A DNA stretch of 64,000 bases from Apus apus (lineage: Eukaryota > Chordata > Aves > Apodiformes > Apodidae), in contig NC_067283.1 of NCBI RefSeq assembly GCF_020740795.1, forward strand, positions 57,319,966 through 57,383,965, in the 5' to 3' direction. Positions within the stretch are counted from its first letter, which is position 1; every line of letters starts with the position of its first letter. Position numbers and translations under genes: made by a program. The notes under the pieces were generated by a model that was not told where the DNA came from, did no database searches, and worked only from the letters and a program-made list of their open reading frames with translations. Shown here piece by piece: positions 11,104-25,300 of the stretch.

Positions 11104-14100
11104 GCACCCCCGCAGGCCCCGCCGCGGCTTGCCGGCCCCCCGCGTGCATTCAGCTTAGCGGAAAGCACCCGAAAAGTGAAAATAGGAGCTGCCAAGTATG
11201 TAAGAATCTTGTACCTGCTGTTATCAAAACCCACACTTCGAAATCTCCAGTGGTTCCAGTTGCCTGGTGCTGCCTGCAGCGCACAGAACGTCATCTGCTA
11301 CTGGACACTAGCTTAGCGACACGCCAGAGGCACAGCAGGGTGCTCCTGGGAGGGACAGCCTTTCCAGACAGACAGAACTTGCATGACTGCCCCTCATGGC
11401 ACCTGAGCAGCACGCTGGGACAGCTGAGTGCGATGCACCGTGGCCAGCATCACTCCCGCCTCTCTGGGGACCAGGGTGTCCGAGCGGATGGAGAATTCCT
11501 CAGCCACAAAAGCCCCCCGCACTTCTTGCAGCCACTGCCTTGCCTTTAGCTGCAGGCGTGAACCAACACACCTGCTGGCCTTTGTGTCCCTTTACCTGGG
11601 CCTGCACCTGAGGAGCAAACCAACAGCATCGTGCCACGTCTGGCTCCACTGCCAGTACTGGGTTAAATGAGTCAGAAATTGTGGGGTTTTAGATCTCCAG
11701 GGGAAACCTAAGAGTTTATCGGGTTCACACATCCTAGAAGAAACTGACTTTTCAGGCAAAGGGTTAATGGATGATCCAAAATCTGAGCTCAGGGAATGAA
11801 GGCACCTTAGGAGGGCAAAAGACTGCAGAATTCAGGGCATTTATAAGCTAAGGGTGGTATTGGGGAAGGCACACAGAACTACAGATGTAACTTTTTTTTT
11901 TTTTTTTTGAAGTAATGGGAAGAGAGCTGTTCTTCCTCAGAAATAAAACAAAGGAGTTCTGAGGAAAGTGGAAAAATCTGAAGTGGTTAACTTGGTTTTG
12001 AAAACCAACACCTACTTCTTTATGAATACAAACACGTTTATAAATACATACCACTTAGGATAATTAGAAGTATTGCAAAGTATTTCTGTGAAGCAGTATA
12101 AAAATTTTACTTCTGAAAGTATATCTGGTCAGATAAAGGGAGTTTCAGAGCACATTGCAACCCTTCTAAACGTGCATTTAGTCTGTTAGTGTATCTCAAA
12201 TCACAAGGGGTGGAGGGCTGAAAATTAAAGGTATCAAGAATTTTGGCACATAGGGAGAAAAGAATGTGTCAATAGGATTCAAAATCACTATATAAAGCAT
12301 AAACTTTTCTACTTCTTGGTTTCTTCATCCCTCTTTGATTCCCTTCTCGCTGGTGCTTTGTTCTCTCCCATCATTTCCTTTTCTTTTTTCTTGTCCTCAG
12401 CTCCATAGTTCCATGCCCATCCTCAGCTCTTCCCTTTGAAGACCTTTGCCTTCAGAAGCCTTTCCCCCAAAACAAGTAGCAGAGAGGTAATTCTCAAACC
12501 ACTCCTTCTCCTACCTGCTTGACTATGTGTGAAGGGCTCAGGAAGGAGATGCACCCTCCAGCTTTCTCCAAGCCATACAGACTACTGGCTGGGAGCTGCA
12601 GCCCCATGCACCAGATCTAGTAGCCAAGTCATTAATCTCTGCCTATGCTCTCTTGGGTAGCCTTGTTCCAGCATTATACGGGTCAGATCCAATACTGAGT
12701 GAGTACTGGGTGAGAAGGTCTTGCCTACCCCATGAACAAGATGAGTAATCTGGTCTTCTCCATAAGCTCCTCAGCAGAATTTTGTTTCCTTTCTATAACT
12801 CAACAAATTTTCATTTCTCTACACAGGTGCAGCAGAAAGGACAGCCTAGCTATGCCTGACAGGTAAAGACCTGGAGCATCTTCTCAAGAGGTGCACATCT
12901 GAACATTTTTAGGAAGAAAAGCCCAAGATGTCTCCTTGACCATGGACAGGTGCTATAAGCAGTGTTATAAAAACATGGAGGGTCACACCTCCTGCTTGAA
13001 GAGTAATTCTTTTATGGAACATGTTACTCCCTTTCCAGAGGGAGTTTTATGCTGAGGATCACAACAGACTGTAAGCACATTTCCATAACCTCAAGAAATC
13101 TGCCTAACCCTGAAAGAGAGGTGGCTTCCAGGCCCTTTCCTTAGCATCTCCTGCTGGCTGGAGCTCGATTGCTTCTTACTGATCACTTTGTTTTAGATCT
13201 TGGCTGAGGTGCTTAATTCTCCCCGTCCCTGAGGATTTTTTCCCTGTAGGTGCATCCCAGATACCAAATTTCAGACTTTACATTCCACTACAGGGACCAG
13301 TCAACTCATTTTAGGTATTGAGTCTTTATGGGATTTAATATACCGTGACTTGGGATGAGAAAACTTTGTTGCCACCATAATGGATATATCTTTCTTATTC
13401 CAAAAGGTTAATACTGAATTCAGTTTAATAAAACAGAGGAGACAACTTGACCTAGAAGAATGGAAATTTAGCAGACAGCAGAGAACCCCATGATAACCAG
13501 TTCTTTCTGGGGGCAAGCAAATGAGTCTAATAATGTATTTATGAATGCATTTGAGGGACTGTCCCAAGTCAAAGTCTATGAAGCAACTAAATTTAGCTGT
13601 TAGTTTATCTGCCTATTAGAGGTGAACCTCTTGAGTCAGGCAATGCTCATTCATTCTTTTAGCATAGTTAAATATGTGTGGCCCAAATTAGTTACTGATT
13701 TCTGCTAGACCTTAAATGAAAACAAGGAAAGTTTCAAACCAAACCAGTTTACTATTTGTTTGGGTTTTTTAATCAAACACTAATGCCAGATCTACAATTC
13801 CTCACTAGAATATCTTATTCTATGTCTGAGCTGACACATTTCACAGATTCAATGTTTTACCAGACTTTCTTGTACTCACGTCGTTATTGATATGGCTTTG
13901 CTAGTGGCACATACAGGTGACTAGCTGTATTGCCTGGTACTGCCTGTTATTCATGGTTACATATGCATAGTGATCTTTACATAGCTATCCTAATTCCCCT
14001 TTTCCTTTCCAAGCAGTACGTTTTCCATCAACAAGTTAGGTGCGGTCCTTTGGACTGCAGTGTTTCACAGCCAAGAGGATGACTTGTTCCTTACATCTTC

Positions 14101-17100
14101 ATAGTTCAACAGGATGCCCTCAGGCCGAGGTGTTTAAGTACTGTATGTCTTGACCAATGTTGACCATTCCTACAATTCTCAGCAAAACAGGTTGTATTGT
14201 TAGAAAAAACCCCACCCAAACAAACACTGAATTGCTCATACCATTGAAGCTGTTGTCAATTACTCTTATCAAAAAACACTATGATCCTTACACCTACTGC
14301 TGTGCTGCTAGAGAAAACAGTGCACTTCATGGATTTCATTATTACTTGTGGTGCATCTTGGAAGTGAAATAATCCAAACCAAAGCCCACCGAGACCTCTT
14401 TTTATTTAAAATGTGACTTTTCTATTTAAAAATCAGCTGGTTTGTCTAAACTGAACATTAAGGATGATCTCAGAAAAATAAAGAGGCAGGTAGGTTAGTA
14501 AGGCCACTTACATTTCAATAGACTGGTTAATAAACCAATAAACACCTCTCTTGATTTTTATCTTCTGTAGTTATCTGCTCTATTACAGCTCCTTCAGGCT
14601 TGTTGAAAGAATCTTGGACAAAGCTCAATGCACCTGTCACTAGGCTCTCTGTAAGATCTGCTGATCAGGAAGAGCTACAGCTTAATTAAGCTAGTGGAGT
14701 TTTACTGGCTATTGTTTAGTTGTTAGATCATCTTGAGACTGTAAAAGACCAACAACAACTCGAAGCACAAAAAAAAAAGAACCAAACCCCACATTAAAAG
14801 TAATTACTAAAATTGACTGTTCCAAGGCATTAGCAAAAGTAATGTATTTCATGTGGGAATATTTCATATGGCAAGTGAATGCAAAGCTGCCTTCCTTACT
14901 CAGAGCAGCCCTGGCTCTTGAGAGGCATGTCGTCATTTCCTGAATGCATTACGAGGTTCAGGAATCAGTATTAGTGTAGCATCAGTCCTCAGCAGAGTTG
15001 TGGAGCGTTCATTGTGTTGCATACTTTTTTTTTTTAACAGGTGGGTAAGTTAAATGCAAGTTATTAGGCTGAATATAGAAAATAAGCAGCTGAAAACTTG
15101 TCTGATATATAAAAAAAATAAATCAAAATAGGTGAGCAAATGGTCCTGTCTAGCCTTGACTTCTCTGACTTACTGGAAATTTGAGTTATCATTTGCTCTT
15201 CATCTGAATCCACCTTCTGCTCTATTTCTCTTTACTCTGCTTCTGTCATTCTAAGCAGCAATTTACCAGGTTGTATTGCAGAGCAATTCTCCCCAGTTGC
15301 AACTGCAAAGCACAATGAAGTTCAGGAAGGCTACCATAACTTATACAAAGCAAGTATAAGGGCATTAATCAAGAGCAGGCTGACAAGGCTCAGCTTTCAC
15401 TATGAAGAAACAACAGACTATTCAAAACCTCAGCATATGGAAATCCACCAGAGGATTGGATTACTGATTGTGGTAAGGGTTTTTTTTGCATGATTGGGTT
15501 AAAGTAGCTTTATCCACCAACCTTTTTCTTAATCAAGCCACCTACAGCTTGGGATTCAAACAGACATTTCTGAAACTCCCACCTTTCTAATATAAGGGTT
15601 CATGGTAATTCACAGAGATCTCTTCCTCTCTATATGCAGAAGTGAAACTGGAGAATGGCCTTGTCCCTCCAGACCCAAGCACTCTCACCCAGCCTCTGCA
15701 AAGATATAATTTACATTTCATGGTGTGTACAGAGCTTGTCCAGATATTCAGGAATTTTGCAGAAAGCAATGCTACAAGGGGTCAGGTAACAGCACAGGGG
15801 CTTCATGTAAAACCAGCTGTTCATGGCACAGAAGCTCCAGCACTAATGTTAACATGCCGCCAGTCTGCAGCATCTTGAGAGCACACACAGACATGTCTAA
15901 AGGAACTGGCTTCAGTTGCAAAGCGATCTCCAAAGAAATTGGAAGAAAACAAGCTGACTTGTGCGCTCTGTGGGATTCTGGGCACAGGTATCAAGACAGG
16001 TAATACACGCCTGCCTGTGGCTGCACAGCTTCATGCAACCTACCACAGGTTCAGGCAGGACAAGGGGAGCCCTTCATGGTTGGTAATTGGGAACCCTCCC
16101 CTAACAAATCCACTGCAGCAACATGCAGTGACTCCTGCAACACCTCTCTACTTCAACCTGAACAGCACTATTAGATGAAGTCCCAGAACTGAGGCAAGCT
16201 GCTCCATCATTTCAGTGCCCTCAGCTAGGGTTGCTCAGAGATCCCTGATCTGCACTGACAAAGTTTTACAACTTAAGCACAGCAACCAAAGCCAAATTGC
16301 TTAACTAATACAAAGTTCCGTACCAGTTGGACTAAGTGGATTACATACTAGTTTTCATAGGGCTTGATGCACCCATTACCCCACATCAAGGGCTGAGTGT
16401 ACAGACTACAATATTTAGTCCTTTGATCCTTGCCCATTTCCAATGCAGGTTGTGAGCAAAAAGCCTTTGGAAGCATGGACAGCTTGCAGTGGCTTCTCTT
16501 GACTACCACAAAAGAAAGGACACAAGTTTGACCACTAGAGGTAATGCTACTTTCTGAAAAGCCTTGAACATGTATCGTATATTCTTACTCAATGTTCCAC
16601 TTTAAAAGCCCATTTCCTCAACACATAACCTCATGTATAATAGGACAGAAACTTTCTGGAGTAGACTCCAGATCTGCAGGGTGTTTCTTGCTTGCTACTA
16701 GCCAAATCTTGGGCCATACCCAGGTATCACAAAGATTAACATTGTTTAAGTACAAAATCGCTTAAATTAGAAACCAAGTGATAACCTTGATTGCAGAGAG
16801 ACATGACCCTCCATTGTTAACAGTCTCTTCCAGTATCAAAAAAATCTAAGATAGCACTTAATGCCAGTACTGCCCAGGCCAGTATTTACTGTTACCTTGA
16901 ATCTTCCACAGATATGGTACAAACTCACTCCTCCAGAAGCACTGGCTGTGCTAGAGTTGCTGCTTACCTTAGTCCTTCATCCTTCAGAGAAAGGAAGTGG
17001 CTCTGAAGAGGTCTCAAGTCTGACTACTTAAAAATGTACCACAGTTTACAGAAAAGTTTTCTAGCAAATGTGTGTATCGGAGATATTTACAACAGGCCAC

Positions 17101-17339
17101 GCTCCTTGGAGCCTACCTAGGAACTGGTATTACCACACAATCAGTCCTGTGCTGAAACACAAACTGCAGCCTTTCTTCCACCTGGAACAATAACCAGAAA
17201 TGATGTCACATTCTCCTGCAGCTGTGGGTAAGAACAAGTGATGGGAGCTCCCTTGTTCTTCTGCACTGCATGCCTTTTTTTGTTTTTTTCTTCTGTAAGA
17301 AGTGAACACCAAGGATAATCAGCAGCACTTAAGTATTAC
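11104..17339. other. Intergenic, no gene recognised
   Basis: No supported gene. There is a GC-rich shoulder of the Y1 region up to about 11600, T-runs at about 11891-11908 and 15026-15038, and a purine-rich minus-strand stretch near 12310-12440 that reads as Lys/Glu-rich peptide but has no recognisable family. The end nearest 17340 may belong to a long PDIA4 3' UTR. Confidence 0.5.
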
Positions 17340-19323
17340 TTTAATGGAGTTTAGGATGCTTAGGAAAATATTCTAATGCATCAGGAAGGGAAAAGCAGAG
17401 ATGCATAATGCATTTAACAAATTCCAAAAGATGGTATGACCAGTTCCCCTTAAAAGCCATCCATCACATCAATACCACTTTTTGGGTAGAGAGCTTCATC
17501 TCTCTACAGAGGGGTAACAGATGATTTGGCCATTCAAGCGAGTTTCACAGAAGGTTGGTGTGCTATTGATAGTGCATACAGTAGGGGATAGGATACTGGA
17601 GCTAGAGGAAAGCACTTTGCTTTCCAGTATGACTTTGCCCAAAGTTGAAAGACAACAGTATCCTCATCTTTTTTAGGAAGTGATGAAGACAAATACATCA
17701 ATGACGAAGTGCAGATGTGAAGATGTGCAGCACAGCCAAGGACTTGCAGGAAATGGGACCAAATGACATTTGTGTAAGGTTGCATCTAATCTTTGTTCCC
17801 TCTACCCCCCTACTGGTGAGTTTTTTTCACTTGCTTCAGATAAACTGTTAATTAAGAGAAAGCCTTAATGCAAGACTTCTGCAAGAACAATTCAACAGCC
17901 ATGCTTTGCTGTGGAAGTTGTTGGAAAGTCCTCTGTCAAGGCAGCAGGGAGGCACGTACCTCAACAGAGATGCAAAGTGCAGTAGGAAAGGACAAGAATG
18001 ATGTACCCCCTTGCAAGCCCTTTCAGCTCCTCAGACTACAACTTAACAGCCTGGACTTGGGTTCACCCTTGCTATACAGAAGACTCCACCTTCTCAGAAG
18101 AAAAAAGATTGGGTGGTGGTTTTAGATTTGCACACTCTCTCCAAAATGCTGACAACTAATGCAACAAGGAAACACTGAAGGAAGACAGATGGTATTGTCT
18201 TTACCAAGACAGAGAACAGTGCTGCTAGGAGAGAGGCATTATCTGTAAAATGAAATAAGCATCAAAATGCCGTCAGTGACACAAGTCACATACACTGCAG
18301 CATCACAGCTCTGAGAAGAAGCAGACAGTGCTTCTGGAGTATATCAGCCTGCTAATCCAACATGGCCCATAATTTCATGGACATATCTAAACTAGGACAT
18401 TCAAGATCAAAATCCACTTTTAAACACACATACTGGCAGGTCAAGCACAGAGTAGATGTGATCATCCCTTGTATCTGCAGTAACTGCCACAGGAATAAAT
18501 TCCATCTGAAGGTCTTGGTCTGGTTCCCCAAAGAAGAATCACTAGCAAACACTTTCCTCTCTGCAAAAGGAAAGGAAACAATAACACACACCTGACAACA
18601 GAATCCAAACATTACCACCCACTAGATGCTCTTTCTGCCACACTCCAATTACTCCAAAACATACTTGGGAAGACTAAGATATACATGGGTCAATATGGAC
18701 TAGTAAAGAAACAAATTAGAAAGACTTGCTATTTTAGCATCACCCTCTCTGCAGAAGGGAACAAAGCAAGAGCAGACAGGTCTCCAGCACATTTAGTATG
18801 TTACTGTGCCTTATCTCAATAGCACTGAATAATTCATCCACACTTTAGAAAACTCCCATTCTTACTCTCAGCAATGAGTACAGTGATACAGTCAAACCAA
18901 TAGGTATACAGAAATATAACAAAAGAGAGACTGGCTCAAAACAGTGCTCCCCCCCAATAACCATACCAACAAATAAGACAAACAAATCTGGCAGAGGGAT
19001 CTGGTTCTCTCCTTTTGGTAATATTTTTTAACTTAAAAAACAGTTGCATTGGAGTCAAATAATCAAGCTCAGTATAGTCACAAAAAAATAAAGGATGTAT
19101 TTTTCTCCAAAGATCAAAACCGTAACTAATGTAAGACATTCATATCAGAGAAGTTCAGTGTCCAGAATTTTTTTTCTGCCATATAAAAAAAGATACTGCA
19201 ATAGTTTTACTGCTCAAGAATCTTGTTGCTCAAACTGCTTAATTCTTCTCTCACAAAGTTTTGTCAGTAATTTGCTTTTAACTACAATGTACAGGCAATC
19301 TTTCTTCACCACCCTCATCTTAT
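17340..19323 (-). other. Probable PDIA4 3' UTR / downstream flank
   Basis: This lies directly after the PDIA4 stop codon on the minus strand and contains no coding sequence or repeat that I can identify. I found no minus-strand AATAAA between the stop and 17340; the first reasonable variant is ATTAAA (TTTAAT on +) at 17340-17345, and an AGTAAA variant lies close to the stop near 19206. The true cleavage site is therefore undetermined. Confidence 0.35.
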
Positions 19324-22300
19324 CTAAAGCTCTTCTTTTGTTCTGGAGAGTTTCGTTGCATGCTCCTCTATAAATTTGCTCAAATGTTCTAAATCTCTGT
19401 CCCCGCCTTCAAATTTAATAGGGTTTTTCTTCTTGTCCCTTGGAGCGAAGTAGATAGTGGGGAATCCCTCCACTTTGTAGTGGTCACTTGTCACGTCGTT
19501 GGCAGTAGCATCCATCTTGGCTATGACTAGATTTTTCTCATTCTTGTATTTTTTGCCTAGCTCAGTATACACCGGTTCTAGTTTCTTGCAGTGTCCACAC
19601 CACGGGGCATAGAACTCTATGAGAACATCATTCTTTGGATCCATTACTATGGTATCAAAAGTTTTACCCACTACCACTTTCACGGGCCCTTTGTTATTTT
19701 TTGGCACTGGCTGGGACTTCACAATAGGCTTCAGTTTTCCTAGAAGGAAGCAAAATATACACCATTGTTAGAACACAGGAAGAGCAATCTTTATGATGTC
19801 CCCCAAGAAGAAAGGGCAGAAGTACATCCTCCCACCAGGGGAAAAAGTATTGTACCAGTAAATGACCCTACCTCTGCATGAAACAGGCTAGCTTGCTGGC
19901 AACGTTTTAGTTTAGTAACCTTGTGAAATATGGGCAACCATTTGTTTCACAGTTCTCTAGAACCCTTCTCCCTCTTTTCATAGCTGTCCATCCACAGTGT
20001 ACTAGACAGTGATTTATTACACTAGTCCCAAATATGAATGATTGGCTCACACTTCAAAGCAGCACAAAACATTTTAGGTTTGCCAAACTTGCTCAGTGTT
20101 AGAATAGAGCTAGATGCTACAGCACAGTTAAAAAAAAGTTAATGAACCGTGATTTAAAAAAAAAAAAGGCAAGAAGCATCCAAAAGCTTTAAGCCACAGA
20201 ACACTGTAAGGCTGCACATTCAACATTACTGTAGTCATTGCCTCAGGAAAAAGCCTTGGAAGGGAAGAAAACCCAAATGGCTTAGAAAGCCCTATTTCAA
20301 AAACTGTACCTTTTTTGAATGCCAGCACAAACTGCCTGAGTACATCAGAGTCAAACTCCTCTGGCTCCATGGCGTATTTCTTGCCACCTTCATCCAGAAT
20401 GGCAACATTGACATCCTCTCCACTCTCAAGAAGGCCCAAGTCTTTTATTTCAGAAGAATAGTCTTCCTCATCAGAAACAGCAAAAACATATTCAGGGAAG
20501 TCTTTGGCCACTTCCAGGACTTTGCCTCTCCAGTACTGGGTAGCTGAAAAACCAGAACAGAAGATTAGTAATTTCTAGTTGCTTACTACTTGCTTCCCCC
20601 CAGAGCAGTGGAATGGTAATGTTAGCTAACTCACCAACACGGTAGTCAAAACTGAAGTCTACAGAATAATAGACAACCACTAGAGGACGCTTTGCATATC
20701 TTTTAGCATCATTGGAAGGCTTGCGATGACCAACTAGAGGCAAAGCATGTTTTAGCACGTGCTCTTTAATCTCTGATCCATCTGTAGAATCCTGCTTAAA
20801 AAATTGGGAAAAAGTTCAGACAAATGAACTTCAGTAGCACTTCCATTACATGCTACTGAAAACTAATATTGATGCATGCATGAATGAGAAAGAGGTGCAT
20901 GTTATAAACCATACAGTCACCATGTTATTAAAATCCTTGAGCCCCAAGGTAATTTTGTATTCTACCCTTAGACTGAATATTGTAAGGGTAATTTTTTTTA
21001 TATATATGTCACCTTGGGGTTTATTTTATAAAGCTTTCTTGAAAAAAGCAGTATGATTTCAGAGGACTAACAGGTTGCCTCAAATACCTAGTGAAGTACT
21101 TCCCAAAGGAAGATGAGAACTGCTAATGCAAACAACTAAAGAAAACCTTCAATCTGCGCACAAGTTTTCTAGCTTGGTACCAGCTACTCACTTTAAGATC
21201 CAAAACATGCATCTTGGGCTCGTGCTTTGAATGAAATTTTTCTGGCTGCATGACAACCAGTTTTCCTGGAGATGTCTTCAATAGCTTTGCAATCTCACTG
21301 CTGAAGGTGTGGTGGAACTTGTAATCTTCTCTTAAACCATTAGCTGAAAAATTAAAGAAGAGTCATCAAGCAGTGAACCTACAGCCTCTGACTGAAATCT
21401 TGAGAAGGCACTGCAAGGAAACTCTCTTCCCATTTTCAGTGGGACACAGAAAAACCCAGAGTCTTGGAGAACAGCCCCGATCCAGGAGACAGAAGCATGT
21501 GAAAATACATACAATTCGAGTAACACAATTTCTGTGCTGTTCAACAACCCATCTACTTGGTGAGTTACTCTACATATTAAAAAACCTTGAACAGCTTCCA
21601 AAACACTTACAGTGAAAAAGCTATTTGTTTATCAGTCTCCTACCCCTTGGCTTTCCCTCAAATAACAGAGTAGAGCTGGAAAGGTACTCACAAGGTCACC
21701 TAATCAATCTATTTGCTTTGGAGGAGCCTGGGAAACAGTTCTGTTTCTTGCCATGCTGGAGCAACCAAATTGGATCCTAACCCAACAACTACAAATGATG
21801 GCAGCCCCAGAAGCAGGCATAGCCAGGGGAGAATTGCCTCTACTGCTCTTTCAAGGCTCTAAGAGGAAGCAAGAGTGGCTTTGAGTAGTTTGCTCATGCA
21901 AGACAGTGATTAATTAAAAGGACTGAACACTTCAAGGGCTCAGCCTATTCTGTGTGGTACCAAATACTGTTAACAGCAGTGTCAGTGTGTCACATCAAAG
22001 GGGTTTTTAACAGTAAACATTGCCAAGAATGGTATAGCTAAACTGATCCAGAGGTGGATGGCAATTCTTTCTCCAGGACCCAAGCAAGTCTGGCAGAGAC
22101 CAGCCTCTGCAAATGTCAGATATGAAACAAACAATAGCAGGTGGCAAAGCTAGCAAGGTTTTAAACCAAGAAGCTGCAACTTTTTCCTCAGCTAGGAATT
22201 TTCCCTTTTCTCTAGTATGCATGTTTTTAGGGGGACAGTACCAAGAGAAGGTGTCTCCTATGACTGGCTGATACTTCAGTTACAGTCTCAAAATCTGAGC

Positions 22301-25300
22301 TTTTTTTCTTAAGCACAAGTGGAAGATCACTCTTCCATCTTCTTCCTCTCATTCCTCTCCAACCTCCCCCACTGAAATATGAGCAGAAATAAAGGACCTC
22401 TCCATGCCCAAAGTTCTGGACAGAACCTCAACAAAACATACAGTAATATTTTAAAACATTATTTACCTGCTTCCTGATAGAGTTGGTAGGCTTTGTCATT
22501 CTCTCCACTAAAGACACCAATGATGATGACATCATCCCCATCCCTCAGAAATTCTTGTACCTGCTTGGTAGCCTGAATCTGTTTGGATGGAGGACCAGCC
22601 TGTTCAATCATGTAGTCAACAATACCTGTGAGACAAACATGTACCCAAAAAGTTACTTAGAATATTTATTGAACTGAAAGATTCAGGCATTCCCTCTATT
22701 ACCTTGTTTAATACCACATTTTCCATGGACATCTTTATTTCTGTGCAGCACCCCCCAAATAACTAAAAGACTAAACCAGCAAGACTTCAAACCAAGTTTT
22801 TAAAATTGCAGCTCTGGATATTCTCTTTCAGGTTGGCTTCAGAATAGGTGACCAAGCACAAGTTGCATGGATATCAGCTGATCTTTCAAGTAACCCTTTT
22901 TTAAATTCTAGATCCTTCACTGTCTCCTAACTCTGCTATGAGTCAAAGTTCTACTTGGATAGACTTAAGTCTTCCCTCTTATTAAACCTAATATTGAGCA
23001 CTTTGCCAGCCCTTGTGACACATTTCAGTGCAATTAAAGGCTGCTTATTTACTTGTACCGCCACTGTTTCACTATGGGTATCTAACTTACTCTATAATAA
23101 AAGGAGCTCGTAGTACCACCAGATGTTATAAAGACAAATTTATACAGCTGGCCTATGTAGGTATGAGACCAGAGTTTTTCATGTTTTCCCAAATACCATT
23201 GCTATGATGTTAACAAGAGTGCAAGTCCTATACTCATGTCAAAAACATTTCTGGTGAAGCCCTGAGAAAATAAGAAAAAGCAGAAGCTGCAGTACCATAT
23301 TTTTCCCGTGGACCACTGTAGTCATAAGGTTTGCCCTTGCGGAAGATTTTCAGAGTTGGGTAGCCAGTAACATCAAACTTCTTTGCAAGCTCAGTTTCAG
23401 CAGTGGCATCGACTTTAGCCAGGGGAATAGGAGGTGTGCGCTTGCTGAGCTCCTGGGCAGCCTTCTCATATTCTGGAGCAAGCCTTTTGCAGTGTCCACA
23501 CCTAGTAAAGGAGAGAGGAAGGGAGTTTTTACAAGCCATGAGTCCTTCTACATACCTTCTACCTCTGATTTGGAAGAGCTGCCTTCCAGAATGAGGAAAG
23601 TAGAAATGGGGTTATTCAAGCTACAGAGAACACTTCAGTCTAGGAAGACTTGTCTCTTTAACCAGAACCTCACCTCTATGTCTGACCCACCCATTACCAC
23701 AGGTAGTTTCATTTCTAGAGGCCGTTTTTAAACTAAGGGCAATCTTCCTTTGGTTTTCAGTATCTCTCAACATGCTCCCAAACTAGTAAATAAGGAGAAT
23801 CTTTGGTGAAGTTCTGGAGACCACCCCTTGCTGAGCAACAGATCCAGTCTAGTCTTGAAGTGATTTGTAATGCGATCCTAGATCCAGATTTGAACTAAGG
23901 TACACTAGAGCTACCCACACCGGCACAAGGCAAGCCTTCTTAAAAGAGGCTTAACAACCAAAAACAGGTTCACCAAGTGTGTTCAGGCCAGCTGTCCTAG
24001 GAAAGTACAGGTGACTGTCTTCTTGCTTACCATGGAGCATAGAACTCCACCAGGATTATGTCAGCACCATTCACAACGTCGTCAAAATTATCCTGGGTCA
24101 ATACCAGGGTAGCTTCTGGTGGAGGGGTCCAATTTGGATCAGAAACCTCCTTGACTTTGGCCACAATGGCTGAAATGCAGTTCAAAAGCCCAATTAGCAA
24201 GGCTGCACTATCACACCAATAGCACAAGAAATACAGGAGCTGATATCAAGAATTCAAAATCAGAGTGACAAGCATGGACTTGGACCAAAGCTTCTACGTT
24301 AAGCTTACACAAGAACACTTTCTTAATTGAGCTCCTTTATGCTTTATTTCATTATTGGTATTACCAATAAGTTCTTCTCTTCATCCCATAGAGCATCTTA
24401 TGCAGAACACAGACTATACTTTGCAGCACTGTAACACACAAATTCCATTTCAAAACAGACAGAAAAGGCAGTTTTCCCCTTCTGATTGAAGTGATTCCCC
24501 TCTGATGAAGAAGATTGTGAAGACACAAGTAGTTTTATACACAGTCCATATACAGACCAGGTGTTTCTTATTAGCTGATCCTTCAGCAAGCATGCGACTA
24601 CTTCCACTTCTAGAAAGCTTCCATCAGTAACAGCAAAATCCACTCCTTGCAAATTTTTCCTCTAGCACACACCAGTTGAGGGGACAGGCAAAATTTCAGC
24701 CTTCATAATATTATTCAGCTTAAGATAAATTACCTTGAGATCAAAGTCCTTCAAAATAGTCACATTAAGAAGCAAGACCATAAACTTCTTTGCTTTCTTA
24801 TAGAGAACTGCAAAGGACTGGTGCTTACCATCTTCTGTCCGAGAACCATCATAGTCAACAGGCTGGCCTTTTTTCAGGATTTTGATGGTTGGGTAGCCAC
24901 TGACATCAAAACGACTTGCTAGTGAAGTGGCTGCAGTAGCATCTACTTTGGCAACTGGAATAGGAGGGTCATTTTCCTTCAGTGTTTTGGCTATCTTTTC
25001 ATATTCAGGAGCAAACTGCTTGCAGTGCCCACACCTGTCAAGGGAAGACACAAGCAGATCCATGAATGTTGGACAGACCCACAGGGTTATTTTGTTATTC
25101 TGCAGTTCCAGAATGTTCTTCTGACAGATGTTCACAACATCAACATAAGAATGTTCGTCTTGCTCTGTTTTCAGATCACAGAGAGGTAAAGAGTAACTGT
25201 AGCTAATGTACTGTTTGTTCAAGTCCCAACATTTTTTTCCCCATTGAAAATGCAACACAATTCCATATATATTTTACAAAGCCATTGTAAAAAAATGTAA

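Noticed and set aside
12310-12440. Lys/Glu-rich minus-strand reading as a processed pseudogene or HMG-type tail
   Set aside because: Purine-rich low complexity, no match I can recall, and no poly(A) tract or target repeats.
1-19000. Further Y RNA genes (Y4, Y5) in the window
   Set aside because: GGCTGGTCCGA occurs only at 2610 and 10992, and the CTTGACTAGTC 3' end only with them; none found on the other strand.
23290-23297. Non-canonical splice donor after PDIA4 exon 5
   Set aside because: The donor is GTACTG, weak but still GT; phase and the conserved EKYG join confirm it.
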